In this document: piece after piece, positions 1 through 12,200 of the stretch | How the letters are laid out: each line of letters starts with the position of its first letter | How positions within the stretch are numbered: position 1 is the first letter of the stretch | Origin: Chelonoidis abingdonii | Taxonomy: Eukaryota; Chordata; Testudines; Testudinidae | Assembly (NCBI RefSeq): GCF_003597395.2 | Contig: NC_133773.1 | Location: forward strand, 145,338,652-145,402,651 | Reading direction: 5' to 3' | Length of the DNA: 64,000 nucleotides | The notes under the pieces: model-generated | The model's input: only the letters and a program-made list of their open reading frames with translations | What the model was told of the DNA's origin: nothing | Database searches by the model: none | Program-made: the position numbers and the translations under genes

Positions 1-245
1 CTGTCACCTGCGGTTTAAAACGCCACATCGGGCGGCTACAGCACTTTAATGAAGACTCTACGCTGATGGAAAAGCGTAGTTAATCCGCCTCCTTGAGAGG
101 TGGGAACTGTGTTGGTGAGAGAAGCTCTCCGATCCACTTAGTGCTGTCTACAAGGGGGGGTTAGGTCGGTGCAACTCCATTGCTCAGGGGGGTGGATTTT
201 TTCACACCCCTGAGTGATGTAGATGTACTGATATTGGTCTGTAGT
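1..245. repeat. Interspersed palindromic DNA-transposon-like repeat (MITE)
   Basis: The segment combines a 'gtctacaa' motif, a 'ggttaggtcg' core and paired cctcc / gaggtgg blocks. This combination resembles a short non-autonomous DNA transposon seen many times in turtle genomes; related pieces occur at 24659-25020 and 63844-64000 in this window. It is cut by the window start, so the left terminus is not visible. The family name is not certain. Confidence 0.45.
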
Positions 246-3200
246 GTAGAGGAGACCCAAGGGGCTCCTGGGCACTGATGAACCTGGAGCTCAGGCTTTC
301 AATAAATGATATGGGCAGAGGGTTCTTTAGTCCCTTTGAGATTTGAGACTGGAAATCGGTGTTAGTTATTCCGTTCTGGACATAAGCTTTTGTTTTCAAG
401 CTGAGCTTAAAGATTTCTGTGCTGGATTGTTTCTTCACTGGAGTTACATCAGCTTAATACTGGGATGAAGGGATGGAGCAATTGGGCCCTCTGGGCTGTG
501 GCTATCAGAGTCTGAAATCTTTCTTGGCGTTCAGAAACCAGCTAGCTGTAGAAAGATCACGGGCCAAGTTCATCTCTTGTGCAACTTCCCCAACAGTCTG
601 AGTCGGGCTCTGCTTCAAACAGAACTCGGAGGCGGAATCGATTGCATGTGGGAAATCAAAGGGAGCACTAGCACTCACTTAGGTGTTTTATGGCACTGTC
701 ACTGGGCCAGATTGGTTACACGGGTGTGAATGTGGAGTAACTGCTCTCCCTGGTGACATCCAGGGTCCTGGACAGCATCTCCAAAATTCCTCCCCATTGG
801 GTTCAGGTGTGAAGGCAGTAAAAGGAGGAGGGGATCTTAAACCCACCGCTCCAGCCAGATGAAGGCGGCATGGTGGTCACTGTGGTCTGCTCTCTCACAC
901 ACTGCAGTTTGCTGCTGCCTGTGGCTGCCTGAGTTCCTGTTAACAATTGTCTTCTGGGTGGTAGTTCTGCATTTGCTCTTGAAAGTCCCTCCTCTTGAAT
1001 GGCTCAGGATTCCTGTTGTGGGTGGGGGCTGTTCTGAACAGGGCCACTGTGTTATGCTTAAACAGAGCACAGGAGATTTTTTTTTTATATATAGGGGAAA
1101 AGGCAACATGCCACATTTATTGAGAATATAGCAATTAGCCTATGTTTTTTAGTTCTATACATGTATACATACATTATGCACAAAGTTTTGCTAGTTGATA
1201 TTCATAGTTATTAGTTTGAAGTTTGGATTCATTTAGTGGCCCGCCAGATTGGTTGTAGAGGGGAGCCGGGCTTTGTTGGTTGCGATTGGATGCTTTTGGA
1301 GTAGTGGCAAGACAAACACAAAGTTTTATGGCAAAGCATTTTGTTTTTATAGGTTGTGGTGTGTGGTGTGTGTGTGTGTGTGTGTGTGCGCAGTTTATGG
1401 ATTTTGCTGTGTTACTTTGTGATTGGTTATTTTTTAATTGGTGTTATTTTTTGGTGGCTTAAACTATTTTTGAGAGGGTTGTTTTGTTTGGTTTTGATTT
1501 AATTATTTTGTGTGTTAAGGGTGGTAGCTTTCATTTAAAGGTTGTCAGTCTGCCCCTCCTCAGCTACACATGTGTGTTGGCCTTTTTTGAGTCTTTTCAG
1601 GTTTTTTATTTTTTTATTTATTTACATTTTTTTGGTCATCTGGCTTCAGAAATGGCCTTTACCCCGTATTTTTCCCTGATGCGTACATTTCCTATTCCCA
1701 CAAACCATTCTTTGCAGAGACCTTCAGAAGGTAACAAATAGCAATGTTTTATGTTAAACAAAAAAGGCATCATAAATTAGGCCTTACTAAATTTTGTAAC
1801 TGTCCGTTTCCACCCTGGTGCCTGGGCCTCTGAAATTTGTCTAATTTAATTAACATACACAGACAAAATCCTATTTATTACTTACAAGGCATAAAAAGGG
1901 CTAATACTAGTATTTACTATTCTATTTATTTATTTTAATACCTTAATTTTTACTGTAAAACATACACTATATATAGCCAAAACAATCAATTCTATAGCAC
2001 AGTACCCATGGTCCGACAGCTGGAGACCTGGCAGTGAGCGTGAGATGCTGCGTGCAGGTGTTAGATCTGGGGAAGGGGGTTTAGTCCTGATTAAAACAAG
2101 GACCAAGTGTTTCACTCTGAAACTGCTTTGCACTGACGTCAACAGCTGCACACGCTGCACGCGAGCTGGTGATCGGGGACCCTCCTGGGCCCTTGGAACC
2201 TCTATTGTCTATTTTGATTGACATCTTACATTTAAAAAAGAGGCTGCTGCATCTGGCCGAGCAACTGCTCTCCTCCCGCGATCGCTCACTTATCCTTTCC
2301 CCCTCGCACCTGCTCTGACGGTTTGGGAGGAGTCCCCCCCACCACAGATGTGCTGCAGAATGTGTAACTTCGGTGGGGAGGTGAACAGATGGTTCCTGGG
2401 GCGGCTCTGCCACATGCCTGCACTCCCTAAGCTGGCTAGTGGGAGCCCCTGGGTTACCAGGTGATCCAGGGGTTGCTAGGCAGGCTGGAAGATTGAATTC
2501 CACAAGGGAGAGAGTCCAAAGGTTGCAGCCCCCCCACTCCTCTTGTCCTGAATGAATTGGGGCTGGGCACACTGGCATGTGCTGAGTCGCAGCCCTCTCC
2601 CATTGTGCCGCCACACTTCACCCCTCCCGACCAGCTGCTCAGGTCAGGCCTGGGGCCTTGATCTGACAGACACCCCCCTCCCACCAGGGCCTCCATTTAC
2701 ATACAGGTGGAAAGCAGCCGCTTCAGGCCAGTTGCTATAGAAATGCCCCCGCTACCCGAGCCTTGCTCTGCAGCCTGGCTCACAAAAGGCGCTTTTATTG
2801 GCTTCCTTTCTGGGAGAGCTTTGTCCCCGGCTGGCTTCAGAGAGCCCCGTGCCCGCGCCCCACCCAGCCAAGCTTTGATTTAACTTCATATGATTCAGAA
2901 CTAGGTCAGCAGCAGCCGCGGCGGCTTCTTGGATTGTTTTTCTCCAAGCCCACCCGGTTGTTCGGCGGGCGTTGAATTAATCTGTGCTCCGTAACTCAAG
3001 TGGCACGACACGTCTCGTGCACACAGGGAGCCAGCGTCCCTTCAAGGACTTGCCCCCACAAGGGTTTAAACCTGACTGTCATCAGCTGTACTCAGACACG
3101 GCTTAACCTCACATGCAGCCAGGGCCCTCGTCTGTATGTTGGGGCTTTACAATCCTGCAGGCTGACAGGCACCATGCGGAAAGTGACCTCAAATTCTGGG

Positions 3201-3872
3201 GGCTTCTGTGTTTAGGATGTGCAACTTATGACAGTTTAGGCCTGTTTTTTTTTTTTCCGTATAAATATGCAAACGGCCTTTGTGATGCCTGATTTCCTGC
3301 CCCCCAACTCCATCTGAAGTCAGTGGTTGCACAGGATCCCGCAGGCCCAGATTCAGAGATGCCCGAAACCAGTAGCCACTCAACAACCTGGGCTGTTATG
3401 ACCTCAAGCAGTGCTGGGACGGGAACCAAGGTGTCTGGCCTGTACTCGAAACCATCACCATCCTTGTTAAGCAGCTTCCCTGGCTGGATTGTGGGGCAGG
3501 AGGCGTTAGAGGGGATGCAGGGATGCAGGGTGATGGGAGTTCAGACCCATGGACCAGATCGCTTCTCAGTTGCTTTTTGGAGCTGTCTCCCTCCCTCCTG
3601 CACTGTCCCCCTCTCCTTTTACCAGCTGTGAAGCCGTGTTGGGCCAGATGGCTTCATCACTGGGTGCGTGGAGTATGGTGCTGCTCCCTGGGCTCCTGCT
3701 TGTGGAGTGAGCAGCTCAGTGTGAGGAAGGGTGGCAGAATTGGGCCCGGGAGTTAAAACCTCTCTTTAACCTCTCCCTGGGCAGCCAGGGCCACTGTACA
3801 TTGGCTCAGATGCAGGCCCTTTGCTTGTGTGAACGTGAACGTAACACGTGGTGCCTCCCTCTCCTCCTGCAG
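246..3872 (+). other. Probable 5' intron or upstream flank of CDC25B, no exon recognised
   Basis: No reading frame here resembles the N-terminal region of CDC25B, although the first visible exon starts in mid-codon, so earlier exons must exist. A (TG)n run lies near 1365-1389. A GC-richer block at about 2130-2960 could be a regulatory or conserved non-coding stretch, but nothing specific supports that. The remainder looks like ordinary intronic DNA. Confidence 0.4.
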
Positions 3873-3914
3873 CTTTGAGAAAGCAGTTCTGCAATCGGGA
3901 AGAGTTGTCAAAGG
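3873..3914 (+). CDS. CDC25B: CDC25B exon (first visible), [14 protein letters not shown] segment
   Basis: A pyrimidine-rich tract and cag precede the exon and gtaagt follows it. The first base completes a codon from a missing upstream exon, and the last two bases (GG) are completed by the next exon. The peptide aligns with the short helix-like segment that precedes the RRxxSMP region of CDC25B proteins. Confidence 0.85.
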
Positions 3915-6262
3915 GTAAGTGCACTGACCTTTCTTTTCCTCCCTCCTCGTGCTAAAAATTTGTAAAGCCTGATTTTTATCCTCTGCAATCTCTCCTCCCT
4001 GTGCTGCACCCCTACATGCATGCTGAATCCAGGGGAAGGGAAGAGCCCAGCTCCTCCGTGCGGATCTGGTCATTCGGATTTTATTTCCCACTTGGGGCAG
4101 GGTTGATCGGGTCCCTAACAAACCTCTGGCAGTGTCCAGCCGCCAACATACAGCCCACATCCATTGCTGTCCCACCTGCGTGGCAGGGGGCAGCTGCTGT
4201 TTGCCCTCTCGAGAGCTTTCCTCCCACCTTGCCGTGTTCAGAGCGTTGATCGCTGAAAGGAAAGACCTTAATGCTGTGTCCAGACCGCTGAGCGGCAGGG
4301 GAACGGAGCTGTGCTCACAAAGGCAGTGCCATCAGCCCGGAGCCCGGTTCTTATTCACTCTAAGGCCACTTTCCACTGCACCCCTCAGAGAAAAATTGAG
4401 TGTGACAGCAACCCGGTTCTGATCTGAGAGCCCCTCACACTGCCAGAATGGTGTGAAGCAGCCTTCATTCATGCATCCGAGAATCTAGCCTGCCCCTCCT
4501 GTATAGCAACCTGCCACAGAAATTTGCTTCCCCTGCCCTGTAAGTTTTGGGAGGGTCACGTGTGAGCGCTGGTTAGCTGGGGGGTTGCCTGCACTGGTCA
4601 GTTCTTGCAGGGTCTCTTGGTGGCTTTTGGGGCCTGAGCAGGAAGGGGAGGGTGGATTCAGGACACAGCCTCTGGCAGAGGATTGCAGAAGGAATGCTGT
4701 GCTACATAGCTGACCACCACCCAACACCTTTTCCTGCTTTGTCTTTTTAGCAAAAGATTCCCCGTCCGGAGGATCCACTCCCTGCCGGTGAGTCCCCGTC
4801 TCCTCTCTGCGGATCTGACTGCACAGCCGGAAGCGCTGGCTTCGGGGAAGCCCAAGGGCGACAGCTTCTGACCTGCTGCCCAGGGTGACTGGTGCTGGCT
4901 GGCTGCTGTGCTGGCCAAGGAGATCTGGCCTGGGGGGAGCCCACGGCTACTGGCCCATGACAGAGGGGAGGGATTCAGGGTTTGTGGTGTGCAGCTCATC
5001 CCTTAAGGGGTGAGCGTATTGCTACTTCCCCTACCCCCCCTTTCCTGTCTCTGGGCTAGAAGCGTCCGTGATGGGCTCTGAAGGGAGCAGCATCCAGCAC
5101 ACACAGTGGGTCAGTCCCCTGTCATGTGCTTGGGTGGGGGTAGAAAGAGCCCCCAGGTGCTGCGCTGAAGTGGGGAAATAGGTGACCCACTGATGGCAAA
5201 CCCGTGTCAGAACTGTGGCCCCTGGAGAGATCATAAGAATGGCCAGATTGGGTCAGACCAAAGGTCCATCTAGCCCAGTGTCCTGTCTGCCGACAGTGGC
5301 CAGTGCCAGGTGCCCCAGAGGGAACGAAGAGAACAAGGCAATTATCGAGTGATCCAGTCTCAGCTCCTAGGGAAGGCCCCTGTGGCCCCTGAGTGGTGGC
5401 AGGAGCCTGTGCAGCAGCAGGTTTGATGATCTCTCCCTCCTCTCTTCCAGGAGAGGCTCCTGGGTACCAGCCCTGCCCTGAAAAACATTTCCAATGCCAA
5501 GGAGTTCAGCAGCCCAGAGACACACGACCGATCCTTGCACCGGAAAGAGAACAAGGAGAATGTGAGTCGGGAGGCAGAGAAGGGACGGACGGAGGATGTG
5601 ACGGGAGATCAGATTCCAAGACCTGTCCCAGCCCCACCACTGAAGGAAGGAGCTGGGTGGGCTTGTCCCTTACAGCCACGTCCCATCTAGTTCCTGCTGA
5701 AGCATGAAGGGGTCTCGCCTTCTGGAGATGTTCCCAGATACTCAGCTTGAATTCTCTGCTCAGTTTCATCCCAAGCCTTTTAGCTTCACCCCTCCAGTGG
5801 CAGCCCCTTTCTCATCAGCCTGACCCTCCCATCTCACGAGCCCAGAAAAGGGCTGGTCTCAGGCAGGTGGGGCTTAGCCCTGGGCTCATATAGCCTCTGT
5901 CCTCTGCGAACCGTCGTGCCCTGGCCCGGGGAGCCGGTGTCTGTGGCACAAGCCCTTCGGCGCTGGCGGCTGAGTCATGTCCACTCAAGCCAGGGCTGCG
6001 TCCTGCTTGGATGATGTGTTGCTGGTGAGCACTCTGAGAGTGGGTGGCCCAGAAGGGCTGGACGAAATGCCTGTGGAGTGCATCCCCGGTCGGGTAATGT
6101 TCAGGCCTTTTGCCTTTGCAGGCAGGGTTTGTATTTAAGATCCCGCTGAGGCCCACCAATCACTGCCAGCTTCACCCCTTTGATGGGAACAGCGAGAAAG
6201 ACCCTTTTGCACAGAGACCAAACTCCGCCCCGGACCTCCTGGTGAGCGCGGGATGGGGGTGG

Positions 6263-6293
<31 letters not shown>

Positions 6294-9200
6294 CTGGCCG
6301 TAGGGAGGCCTCACCAGTGATTCCAGCTGCACTTAACACCTGCTGTTAATGTGGTGATGCCAGCGCCCAGGAGCCTGCCTGACGCAGGGTTTCTCTTTGG
6401 ATTAATCCCCATCATCTCCATAACACCCGTGCTGCCTTATGGACCCAGGTGGAGATGTGTAAATACAGGAACTGCCCATGGCTGAAATGCAGCTGTTTCT
6501 GGGGCAGGGTACAGTCCACGTCTAATAGTGACTGTCAGGGATGGGAGGTGAAGGAGGTACCAGGTCAGGATCTGTCCCTTTCTCCGGCAGCACCTGGCAG
6601 GCAGCAAGCTAGCTCTGTGCTTTGGGATCCCTAATTGCTGCAGTGGCCGAGACTTGGGGCCGCGTCTCGTGCCCTGGCTTTGCACTTCCTGGTGGCTTGT
6701 CCCCAGTTGCACACCTCCTTTGTCAGAGGAGGCCTCCCTCAGAGCCCAGCATCATGGCAGGTCCCATGGCCAGACAGCTCCTGCTCAGTCTGCGGTCCCC
6801 AGGCGTGCTCTAACTCCTCCCCCTTTGCTGTGCGCTCCCCAGTGTGGCACCCCCGAGAAGGAGAACATGGGGGTGGAAGCTGAGAGCCCAGTGTGCCTGC
6901 GCCGCTCCTCCCTCACCTCCTTCGTGACCGACGAAGAGGACGATGGGTTTATGGAGATCCTGGACGAGGAGGAGCTGAAGGTACAGCGTGCGCGGATCCT
7001 CCCTCGCGGCCCCCTAACCTCCTGCAGCCCGGCTGCTCCTGCGGGCTGCTGGGTTGTAGCTTGGGGAGCAATGGCTTCGGGAGCTAACCTTGAGCCTGTG
7101 CTCCCATCCTGCTCCAAAATGGAGCACAACCCCATCCACCTGGCTCATGCGCTATCACCCCAGCCCTTCGCGCCTTCCTGGCCTCCCTCAGGCAGGGGCT
7201 GTCTGAAGATCCACCACACTCAGTCTGGATGACCTGAATCGCAAATGAATGTTAATGGGGCAAATATAGCTAGCAATCTGCGGAGAGCAGGTTTTAGGGA
7301 AACCCTCTGGCCCCTTGTGAGAACCACAGGGTCTGTCTGGCTCCTGCAGCCTCTCAGTAGCTTGTGATTTGCCAACTCCTGTCTTGTTCTCCCCATCAAG
7401 AGGGGAGGATGGGATGGGGCTGGTTGGAACCCATTGCCTCATGCGTTCGCTTTCTCTTTCTGTGATCCCGCTGATCCCGCTGCCGCTTCCTCAGAACGAT
7501 GCGGATGTGCCGCCGGGGATGGAGAACTTGCTGACTGCCCCACTGGTGAAAAAGGAAGGCGCTGATCTGGTATGTGAGAACCTGGCGCAGGGTTGGGGCC
7601 ACTCCTTCCAGCGAACTGGCAGGGGTGAAAGGTGCCAGGCGAGCCAGCCTGGAGACTGTGCTCCCCTTGCTCTGAAGGGGCCCCCGGGTGCTCTCTGCTG
7701 ACGTGCTGGGGTCAGTCTGAGGACACCTCACCAAAGGCAGCTGAATTGAGACTCCTGGCACCTTCCTCCCCCCACCCCCCTCCACTGTAGCCACTGGATG
7801 GCGTGACCTGAGGTCACTACTAGCCTGGCCCAGATGGGAATGGGTGACCAGGAGGGTGTCTGTGCGTGCGAGACACTGACCATAGTGACATGTTGGAGTC
7901 TAAGGCAGAGGTGGTCAGCCTGTGTCTCCGAGCCACATGTGGCTCCTTGTCTAGGTACCAACTCCAGGGCTGGAGCTACAGGCGCCAACTTTCCAGTGGG
8001 CGGGGGGTTGCTCACTGCTCAACCCCTGGCTTTGCCACAGGCCCTGTCCCCTCCACCCCTTCCCTCTCCTGAGCCTGCCATGTTCTTGCTCCTGTGTACT
8101 GCACATTGCAGTGGGCGGGAAGGGGAGGCGCAGAATGGGGGGGCTGGAGGGGAGTAGCAGATGGGGGGCCTGTTGAAGTGTTACTGTGGCTCTTTGGCAA
8201 TGTACATTGGTAAATTCTGGCTCGTTCTCAGGCTCAGGTTGGCCCCCCCAGACTAAGGGATTTCTCAGGCTACTATTGTGGTTGCAGAGAGGGCGGGGGG
8301 AGGAGGTATGTTTTCACACCCTGTGCTGAGAGCTGGGTTAAGAGACCCCACCCCTCTCACACACCCCCGACCGCTGAGGCAGGCTCGGTGGGAGGCCTTT
8401 CTGTAAAGTGAATTGGTGTGCATGGAGCAAGGGCCAAGCGATGGGGGGCTGGGTTCTGCACCTCCTTCTCCTCCCTGAGCCCCACTGACACCAAATCGGA
8501 GTCGCTCCCCTGCAGGGGTGTGGCTGGGAGCAGAATTAGGCCCGTGGCCTTTTGGCATCTCCTAAACCGAGCGCGAAGCCAAATTCGGCATGCTTGGGTC
8601 AAACTGCCACCCCCGTGAATGTGAAATGGGGCACACAAGGCCTGCGCCTCCGGGGCCGCGGCAAACGGCTGCTCCGTTCCCAGGGGTGAGCGAGAGGCCA
8701 GAATGAGGCTCTAACCGCAGCTCACTCTCATCCATGCAGAGGTCGGTGAGACCCAGCAAATGTCGCCAGCTCTTCAGGTCCCCCTCCATGCCCAGCAGTG
8801 TGATCCGGCCCATCCTGAAGCGTCTGGACAGGCCGCAGGACAAAGACACTCCGGTCAAAACCAAGAGGCGGAAGAGCGTGGCTGGCACCCCGATCGAGGA
8901 GAAGACGGAGGAGCCGGTAGGTGATATGGAGAAGGACTTGGGGCCAGGGAGATCTCTCTTTCTCCATTTCCTGGCTCCAGAACCTACCAGCCCAGGGAGG
9001 GCTGGCTACCAGACACACTGGGATATGCTTCGAGACCTCCTTTCCCCCCAAAGCCTTCAGCAGCTAGGGCTGTTCTGTAGGCATCTGGAATGGCCCAGCC
9101 GGCCATCTGGAAATCAGTGGGTGGTAGGGGGAAGCCTCTTGGCTAGCTCCGCCATGTCGTACGTCCTTCTCCCGCAGGACTGGAACATGGGCGCCAGCGC

Positions 9201-12200
9201 TTCAGAAATCGAAAGGTGCTGCCCCCTTAAATGGGGGGTATTTTCCCCATGCCTTGCACCTTGCAAATTGGTTTTTCTTCATTCTTCCCTCCTCCTGCCA
9301 TCCTGGGAGGAGCAAGCGATTCTCTGCTGTAACCCAGCTGGAATCTCCAACCTCCGTATAGCCCACCTGCGCTCCAGCCTGTCGCTCGCAGACAGCAACA
9401 AAGAGCAGCCAGGAAGACGGGGTGGGTGAGATCTAAGAGCTACAGCCGAGACGAGTCGCTGTCAAGCTCTGTTGCAGCCCTCGTGAGCCTGGTACTTGGT
9501 TGCTAGGTGTCCTTCCTGGCGTTCCTGCGAAGCAGCTGTAAGATGCTCCTGTATCGGAACCCTGTGCTCCTGCTGCTGTCCCTGTCTCTCGCTCGTGGTG
9601 CATGAATCTAAGGAACTACACAACATTCAAGGCAATGGAGGGGAGTGATCCAGACCCACTGACTTCTATGGGGCTGATCACATGAGTTGAAGGCTTCAGG
9701 CTTCTTGCCTCTTTAGATTCTGGCACGCCCATGTGATTAAAACCAGGATGGAGCAAACTGCATTAACCATATAGCTGCAAAATCTGGCAGGATTGGTGGT
9801 GATCCAAGTATCTGTGCTGGGAGCATAAATATCTGTGACCGTTGTGTCTGTTCAACCCAATCTTTAGGGCCAGGTGGAACAGTTTACCCAGGGTCGTGGG
9901 GGATTTTCCATCCCTGACAGTTTTTGAATCAAGATGGGTTGTTTTTCTAACAACTCGGCTCTAGGGATTACCATGGGGCAGGTCTCTGGCCTGGGCTAGG
10001 CAGGAGGTCAGATTAGATGGTCACAATGGTCCCTTCTGGCTTTGCAATCTGTGGGAGCATTCTGATCGTCCTGTCTGACCTCCTGCCTAGCCCAGGCCAG
10101 ACCCTCCACCACGGGGTTCCTCCGCCCAGAACTGTTAGCTGAGTTCTTGTAGAAGGCTCTCAATATTGATTTGATATCCGGTCTCGGTTTCCTCCTAGAA
10201 ATCAAGGCTGTTGCGCTCCAGATCCTTCTGCCATGATGAGATTGAGAACATCTTGGATAATGATCACCTAGAACTCATTGGGGATTTCTCAAAGGTATTG
10301 GGGGCGGGGGAGGGAAAGAGATAAGAAAAACCCCATTGTACTAAATCAAAGCTTGCCCTCAAAAGTTATTGAAACCTTCCCTGGGCTGTGTTGGAAACTC
10401 AGTAGCGCCTGCCCTTGCATGGGCCGTGAAATGGACTAAACACTGACGTAAGACAGACCAGTCTAATGTCATTGTCCAAATGGAAAGAAATGCCTGTTTG
10501 TGAATCGTGCCTGGCATTTTACAGATAAGACAGGGGCAGTGGATTCTCCCATCTTGCCCCTTCCTTTACACCCAGGCCAACTTTATAAAAGCTGCCAGAT
10601 CAAAATGGTGCCAGCTCCACCCCAGTTGTACAATTACAACAGGAGAGAGGGCAGAATTGGTCCCACTTTGAGATTTCAAACCCACAGATAAACGTTTGGT
10701 TTGAAACAACTGTCTGCCTCAGAGTGGTAAAGGGATGATTCTTTTGGTCTTAATGAGTTTTAATAAAACTCTTCCAAAAATGTAAACTTGAATTGATAGT
10801 GCCCCTTTATAAAGTTCTGATCTAAGGTACCGTTCAGAATGCTGGGAAATACTCTAAAACCCATCACCCCAGCTCTGGATAAATCGCACGAGGAAAGAGG
10901 TTAACTTGGGTCGCTAACTGCCCCTTTGTTGTAGGCGTATCTTCTACAGACTGTGGAAGGGAGACATCAGGACTTGAAATACATCTCCCCAGACATGGTA
11001 AGGAGGCAACTGATCAGGACTGGGGCTGCAGGTTTATCACAGTGCAGTAAAAAGTTCCAGACGCTGATTTCTTGTTTTGTCTGACTTGCTTCCTGCAGGA
11101 AGGCTCAGAGTGGGTCCCCTCCCCAGTGTGGAGGGGAGCCCCTCAGGCGTGGGACAGATGGACGGCAAGCTCTGTCCACTGTGTCCTGCTTTCCGGCCCC
11201 TCCATCCCCTCCTAAACCAGCTGGGATTAGCGTAACAGCGCTGGGGCGGAGAGTGCTGCTGTGGCTGGCTGATGCCCCCCCATTTGCAGTGAGCAGCCAT
11301 TATACCCAGGACTGGTACTAAATCTGCTCTGTGACTTCACCGTGACACCCTGCAGTCCTCCCTGTGACCATCACGGGTTTAGGCCTGATTCTGCAGCCCA
11401 GAGTCAGAACTCCAGCTGTTTAGCCTGAGCAGTGGCCATAGGGCCAGGCCCTGGAGGAACGGGGGCTTGTTTCCGCTGGTGGAACGGCACAGTCCCGCAT
11501 CAAGTGACCGCGCACTTTTCTTCTCTCCACTGCAGATGGTGGCCGTGCTGAACGGCCAGTTCAACAGCCTCATTGAGAACTGTGTGATCGTGGACTGCCG
11601 GTATCCCTACGAATATGAAGGGGGTCACATCAAGGTCAGAACTGCTGCCTTGTTTCTCTGTTTAACCTTGAAAGGCAGAATGACCTAGTGCTGTGAGACA
11701 GGAGCCAGTGCTTGGCAGTTCCGCTCTCCTCCGTGATCCAGGGTCAGTCTTTCAAGCAGAAACGCTGAAACACAAGTGCCAAACTCTAGGCACCCAAACA
11801 AGTGGGCTGATACTCTTCACGAGGCTGAGCTCCTGCAAATTCCCTTCACTTGATTGGGGGTACAGGTGCTTAATGGGTTTGTGGGCACTGGACAGAGACC
11901 CCAGGGGCAGATAACAGTGGTGGATGTGAACACTGCCCTTGGCAAAGAGTGGGGATGGGGAAATGTCAGTTGTGTAGCATTGTTCACCCATTGCACAGGC
12001 TGAGTGATGCGCAGTGGCGCAGGGAATTGGGTCTCGTTTTCTTAGATTTCTGTGGTCCTGTAGGATTTTACACCTCCTGCTGCTTCTCTGGGTTAGTGAA
12101 AAAGGGGAGGGTCTTTCCTGCTCCCTCTGACAGGGAAATGTCCTTTCCTCCAGGGGGCTGTGAACCTGCCACTGGAGCAGGACATAGAGGACTTCCTGCT

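Noticed and set aside
2081..2614. 177-codon - strand frame near the window start
   Set aside because: Composition-driven; no family resemblance, splice pattern or start context that supports a gene.
8709..8739. Alternative acceptor before the CDC25B exon at 8740
   Set aside because: Use of the cgcag at 8720 would put the conserved RSPSMP peptide out of frame with the preceding exon.
8734..9429. 231-codon + frame
   Set aside because: Only 8740-8916 is the CDC25B exon; the rest is intron read-through after the gtaggt donor.
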